Shown one piece after another: positions 59,549 through 64,000 of a stretch of 64,000 nt of DNA (the first letter of the stretch is position 1; each line of letters opens with the position of its first letter). The stretch comes from Symbiodinium sp. CCMP2592. Taxonomy: Eukaryota; Sar; Dinophyceae; Suessiales; Symbiodiniaceae. Position numbers and translations under genes: made by a program. The DNA is taken from the NCBI GenBank assembly GCA_905221615.1, contig CAJNDT010005713.1, positions 1 to 64,000 on the forward strand, read 5' to 3'. The notes under the pieces are model-generated. The model was not told the DNA's origin. It ran no database searches and saw only the letters and a program-made list of their open reading frames with translations.

Positions 59549-60190
59549 ATGTCGTTTGGAGAGAGTGCGGCTGTCTTCAAGGCGCGAGCCAAGGACATTG
59601 GAGTTTCAGATCAGAGCTTCGCGAAGCTTGAGGCGGAGGGGCTGACAACGATGGCAACTTTCGCCTTCTGTTGTCATTTCAACCCGTCTGCGACAGACGA
59701 GAAGCCTCTCACCGACCTGGTGACCAAGGTTCTCGGTGCTGCGCCTTCCCTTAAGGAGATGAGTTGCTTTCGGCGTCTGTTCGCCGAGGCATACGCAACT
59801 GTTGCATCCGACATACGAGCTCAAGTGGAAGCAACGGAGGATTCATCGATCAAGAAATTAGCTCCGGCCGACAGGGCTGAGCGTTTGCGGGAGCAACAGG
59901 CCAGGCTCAAAGGTCTTGACTTGAGGGGCAACATGGAGCCAGGCGATTCCTTGATAGATCGTGCTGTGGCGATCTACGAATCTGACAGACTCCAATATGT
60001 GGAGTGGCAGCATTCTGTCAGCAGGCAGCATGAGCTTCTTACCGGGCTCAAGAAGGATGCATCGCTTACTTTGGATTCTGCAGGCGGCCTGAAAATTGCC
60101 AGCAAGCCCAATGTAACTCCTTGCGATGTGTCAAATGACATGATGGTTCGCTACGCTTTAGTGCGAAGGGGCCTAGCGCCTAGCCTTTGA
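59549..60190 (+). pseudogene. YR-5 Gag-like protein, N-terminal part
   Basis: 213 codons from the ATG at 59549. Conserved N-terminal domain (FAKLEAEGLTTMATFAFCCH, then SCFRRLFAEAYATVASDI). It ends prematurely after RRGLAPSL because GCCTAGC is duplicated in tandem (60171-60177 and 60178-60184). Removing one copy would give an uninterrupted RGLAFEQASIM reading. Confidence 0.85.
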
Positions 60191-60794
60191 ACAGGCGAGC
60201 ATCATGGCATACCATTTGCACGATGAGTTGCTTGAAAAGTACATGTCGTTCAGGCTTACCGACCCTCCTCCGAATCATGCAAGGGTGAGCTTGAAACAGA
60301 TTGAGCAAGCTGACCGACAATTTACCTTGTTGCTCGCGGAACACACTCGCAGCGGCATCAAGGTGAAGGCGGGAGGATCGCGGCCATGCGATGATGCATT
60401 CCGCAAAGTGTTCGAGAGCACTGAGTTCCTCTCGATGCTAACCCCGAGGCCTCTTGCAGCGGGATCAGGAGCTAGCCGTGACGCTTCCTCTGGTGATGAG
60501 CCCCCGATCAAGCGCCATAAGGGCAATGGCAAGGGCGTAGGTCGTGGGCGCGGGGGTAAGGGCGCCGGCAAAGGATCCACCAATGCCAGGGTCCCGGCAG
60601 AGCTCCTCGCACTCGGGTGCGTGGCCGCCATGCCTAAAGGACATGCCTTATGCTTCGATTACTCGCTAGGGAAATGCTCCCGAGCAGTGGCCAACCAAAG
60701 GTGTGAAAGGGGATTGCATTTGTGTGCAGTCAAAGGATGCCACAGAGGGCACCCAGCCAAGGAATGCCCTGCGAAAAAGGCGCCTTCGTCGTGA
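60191..60794 (+). pseudogene. YR-5 Gag-like protein, C-terminal part with CCCH zinc finger
   Basis: Resumes after the 7-bp duplication. Gly/Lys/Arg-rich stretch (KGNGKGVGRGRGGKGAGKG), then zinc motif CFDYSLGKCSRAVANQRC and GLHLCAVKGCHRGHPAKEC. Ends TCG-TGA-CTA. Confidence 0.85.
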
Positions 60795-60797
60795 CTA
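60792..60797 (+). promoter_or_regulatory. Leaky stop TGA-CTA between Gag and Pol (YR-5)
   Basis: UGA-CUA context as in YR-1. Here the next in-frame codon after CTA is ATG (60798), so internal initiation is also possible in this copy. Confidence 0.65.
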
Positions 60798-61715
60798 ATG
60801 AGTCCGACGAGCGCGCGCGCCCCACCATCGCCATTGGCGCACGGTGGGAGCGATGTCACAGAGAGCCATGGCTCAACTGCCGGTGTGGAGCCAGCAGATG
60901 ATCAATCGCTCAACGATTCTTCTTGTTTTCCCCCTGAGCCACCCTGTAAGGCGGCTAAATTAGACGATGCATATGCCTTTTGCGAATCTTTGGCAAGCCA
61001 CTTTTTGCAATCTTCCGACTTCAGTGCGACTAACATAGCGTCCATTTTGGACGCATTTCCTTCGGAGGACCACACTCGGACTTGGCTGGAAGCCGATGGA
61101 GACTCTAAAGCCATTACGGTAGGTGCGTGCAACCGAGGCGGGGTCACGGCAGTTCGCAGCAACACACGCCGCATGCCGGCGGTGGCAAAGTATCTTGCAG
61201 CTTGTGTCAAGTTGGTTGCACCGAAATGCGAGTTCACATCCGTGTCTGTGCACCGGAACCTACAAGCCCCAATGCATCAGGACTCCTTCAACAGCAGCGT
61301 GCCTAACGTCATTGTCCCACTATCCTCCTTTGCTGGAGGACACATCTTCGTCGTGCATCCTGAGGGCCCAGACCAAACAACCTACGAAGATGTGCCGTGG
61401 ACAGGTTTCAAACTCGATTGTGCTTCTCATGCTTGGGCGTTTGATGCTAAGCACTGCAAACACTTTACTTTGCCGTGGAAAGGCTCCAGATCCCTTCTCG
61501 TTGCCTTTACCGTGGGTCACCTCTCGGGTTTAGCTCCCGGTGACAGGGATTTCTTGACCTCCCTAGGGTTTAGGGTCCCCTGCCACGATGTGCAACAGGG
61601 CCCCACCAGGTTACGATTTGCGGTGTCCACAAGCGTCCACCGATTCGGCGCCACTGGCTCAGCCGAGTCCGGCCTTCGCCTTCTGCTGAGTTGCCCGCCG
61701 ACGGGCCTTTGGTGA
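60795..61715 (+). pseudogene. YR-5 Pol, N-terminal part: 2OG-Fe(II) oxygenase
   Basis: In frame with the Gag stop. About 300 codons: HxD in APMHQDSFN, FAGGHIFVV, distal His and Arg in KHFTLPWKGSRSLLVAF, all intact. After about residue 280 the frame drifts to SCPPTGLW and stops, while the methyltransferase-like domain begins in another frame, so an indel lies between about 61620 and 61700. Confidence 0.85.
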
Positions 61716-64000
61716 TCGAGCTCTGCGCCGGGTCCGCCATTCTCAGTCAGACGGCCGCATGCCGCGGCTTTGCAATCATGCCAGTGGATCATGCACACAA
61801 TCGCCACGCTCCCATGTGCAAGATCGTGAATCTCGACTTGACAAAAAGCCACTCCTGGGAGGTCCTCAAATTTGTAATCAAGTCCCGGCGGGTGGTGATG
61901 GTGTTTGCTGCTCCGCCTTGCGGCACCTGCAGTGCTGCTCGCAACTACCGCCCGGGACCCCCAGTGCTCCGCACCACTTCACATCCGTGGGGTGTCCCGT
62001 GGGCCTCTACCAGAGACTGTGTCAAGCTTAAAGCTGCCAATGCCATATACAAACACCTTTGTGCTTTTCTTGCAATGTGCGATCAGCACTCCGTGCCTTG
62101 GTGCGTGGAGAACCCTACCAACAGCATGTTCTGGGAACTGCCATGTCTCGCGTACCCTTTGGCTCATGGTTTCTTCGCACATTGTCAGGCATGCGCTTTC
62201 GGCAGCGAACGCGACAAGAAGACCTCCTTTTTGTGCAACAGCTCGTGTATCTCTCGCATGGCTCTCATGTGCCCAGGCTGCAAACAACATGCATCATGGG
62301 GCCAGACCTCTTCTGCCACCTTCGCCACGGCGGAGGAAGCAGCCTACCCACCGGCCATGTGTCAGGCCTTGTGTGACGTCTTTGAGTCTGAGGCTGCGCG
62401 CCTCAACTACACGTTGGGCTCGGCTCATCCAGTCCTGGCCCGAGCCCACAAGCAGCCTCGCGGGCGCCTACACCCGCAACTCCTGTCGGAACATAGTGCA
62501 ATCCTCTCCCGTCTGCTGCCCCAGGCCCCGACCCTTAATTACAAGCGCTGCCTCAAGCATGATGTTCACGGCGTCCCGGCCGGCAGCAAACTCTTGCGTT
62601 CCGAGAATAGGGGAAGTAAAGGTGTCTTCTGTGTCTTTGGAGTCTTCAGGAGCCCAGAGTCTTTCGTCAGAGAGGCTAAGCTGCTGCACCACCCGTTTGA
62701 TTCCCTGGCACAGCTACCAGACTACTTGATCAAATCCCTGTTTGAGCAGATAACAAAATCCCCTGCGGAGATCTGCAAGCTCAGACTTCTTCGTCTTCAA
62801 AGATGGAGAGCCAGAGCGACGGAGCTGGCGCCAGTCGAGCATGCACACCGTGCCAAGATGCAGCCTTCCGTGAGGGAAATCCTCGCCAACAAGCGTACGG
62901 CTCTCCTGGAGGAGATGGCGGCCGAAATTGATTGGCCGGACAAGGGTCTCTTCTCAGAAATGCGCCAGGGCTTCCGACTCGTTGGCTGCCTGAGCCCTTC
63001 TGGTGTGTTCAGGGAAGGAGGGTACCTCGCCTCCATCAGCGAATCGGAGTTGATGGAAAACGCTGATAGCATCAAAGATTCTCTCTTGTCACGTGTGTCA
63101 TCTGACCCTCTTGACGAGAACGCTGACGAGCTGTACGATGTGACTCTTCAAGAGTCAACCCAGAAAAAGTGGCTAGAAGGGCCGATGTCTCCCGAAGACA
63201 TTGGAAAGCGACTTGGGGCATGGATCCCAGTGCGCCGCTTCTGTGTTGTGCAAAAAGGACGCTTGAGACCGATCCACGACTTCAAGGAGAATCTTGTAAA
63301 CCAAGCCTGCTCTACAAGCGAACGGATCGTGCTTCAGGCGATGGACCATCTTTTATGGTCTCTTTCTGTGTTGTGCCATTTCTACCGGAAGCGAGGAGCC
63401 GTCGATTTCACTTTGTCCTCTGGAGAGAGGTTGACGGGGCACGTCCACCCTGACTGGCAGAAATCGGGGGCGAGCATGCAAGTCGCCACCTTGGACTTGA
63501 AATCCGCATACAAACAGCTACCTTTGAGTCCCTGCGATTTCGACAAAAGTGTGGTGACCTTGAAGGATCCGAAAACGGGATCCATCTCTTGCTTTGTCAT
63601 GCGCACGCTCCCATTCGGAGCGCTTGCATCAGTATACCACTTTCTGCGCGTCAGCTTGCTGTTGCATGCCCTCGGGTGCCACCTAGGAGCATGCTGGTCA
63701 GCATACTTCGACGATTTCCCCATGGCAACGCATTCGCTTGTGGCCACGTCAACTTCGGCTCTAGTTAAGGGGTTCCTTAAGTTAGCGGGGTTCGACTTTG
63801 CAGATGAGAAGTGCACGCCTTTCTCTGCCGATGTCGAAGTCTTGGGAGTTACTCTGGATGTATCCCAGAGCACGGAGGGACTTATCAATATCCGAAACAA
63901 GCCTTCCAGGTGCGAGGAGCTGAATGCTGTGATTGAGGAGGTTCTTAGGGATAAGTCCATAGTCCCCTGCCGGTTACCCTCCTTCATAGGCAAACTTCAG
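61574..64000 (+). CDS. YR-5 Pol, main part: methyltransferase-like domain and reverse transcriptase (incomplete at window end)
   Basis: Open from 61574 to the end of the window (809 codons, no stop). Homology begins near 61680. Methyltransferase-like: LVIELCAGSAILSQ (about 61709), catalytic-type Cys in FAAPPCGTCSAAR, CVENPTNSMFW, SERDKKTS. RT: RPIHDFKENLVNQ, ATLDLKSAYKQLPL, LPFGALASVYHF and YFDD (about 63707). It ends in the RT thumb region (LPSFIGKLQ); RNase H would follow outside the window. Key residues are present. Confidence 0.88.

Larger units (their letters stand above)
57329..64000 (+). mobile_element. YR-5: tyrosine-recombinase retrotransposon copy starting with a spliced leader (runs off the window)
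   Basis: Order: spliced leader, 155-base leader, recombinase, Gag, TGA-C, Pol. No A1-type repeat is recognisable before the recombinase, so the left repeat may have been replaced by trans-splicing. The right end is beyond 64000. Frameshifts occur in recombinase, Gag and Pol, so this copy is probably dead. Confidence 0.82.

Overview
The window looks like nuclear DNA of a dinoflagellate (Symbiodiniaceae-like; genus not resolvable). The best evidence is a dinoflagellate spliced-leader sequence embedded at 57329-57350. Supporting signs are an intron with AGGT-type direct repeats at its boundaries and internal terminal inverted repeats, long retroelement reading frames with dinoflagellate-type motifs, and very dense nesting of retroelements. 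I see no rRNA, tRNA gene, CRISPR array or prokaryotic operon. Element names used here (YR-1 to YR-5, Copia-1 to Copia-3) are mine.

Layout. 1-1975 is a roughly 57-bp minisatellite, followed by an AT microsatellite and about 1.7 kb without recognisable genes. 3727-12395 (minus) is one very long, partly broken gene of unknown function with an ADP-ribosyltransferase-like HGT motif near its N-terminus and one clear 418-bp intron. From 12.5 to 41.8 kb there is a four-level nest. An LTR-retrotransposon polyprotein (Copia-1, plus) is split at 14085/40823 by YR-1 (plus). YR-1 is split at 19418/36255 by YR-2 (minus). YR-2 is split at 20826/29704 by YR-3 (minus). Joining the flanks across each insertion restores the interrupted reading frame, with no target-site duplication. 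From 41.8 to 43.9 kb lies a copia-type gag fragment (Copia-2, minus). YR-4 (plus, 5' truncated) runs from 43.86 kb and is split by a complete Copia element (Copia-3, minus; 154-bp LTRs, CAGAA target duplication). YR-4 is then interrupted inside its reverse transcriptase by YR-5, which begins exactly with a spliced-leader sequence and runs off the window end.

The five YR elements are tyrosine-recombinase retrotransposons of a shared and unusual design. The order is tyrosine recombinase, then Gag with a CCCH zinc finger, then a single in-frame TGA followed by C, then Pol. Pol carries a 2OG-Fe(II) dioxygenase domain, a C5-methyltransferase-like domain, reverse transcriptase and RNase H. YR-1 to YR-3 have complete split direct repeats (A1-body-B1-A2-B2), and in all three the A2-B2 spacer contains four C-tracts on the coding strand (a G-quadruplex motif on the other strand).

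How the parts probably work together (inference): the recombinase integrates a circular or split-repeat DNA intermediate without target duplication; Gag packages the RNA; Pol is made as a Gag-Pol fusion by reading through TGA-C; the methyltransferase/oxygenase pair may modify the element's new DNA or another substrate. YR-3 appears intact, YR-1 is intact apart from the nested insertion, YR-2 has one frameshift, YR-4 has lost its 5' part, and YR-5 has several frameshifts.
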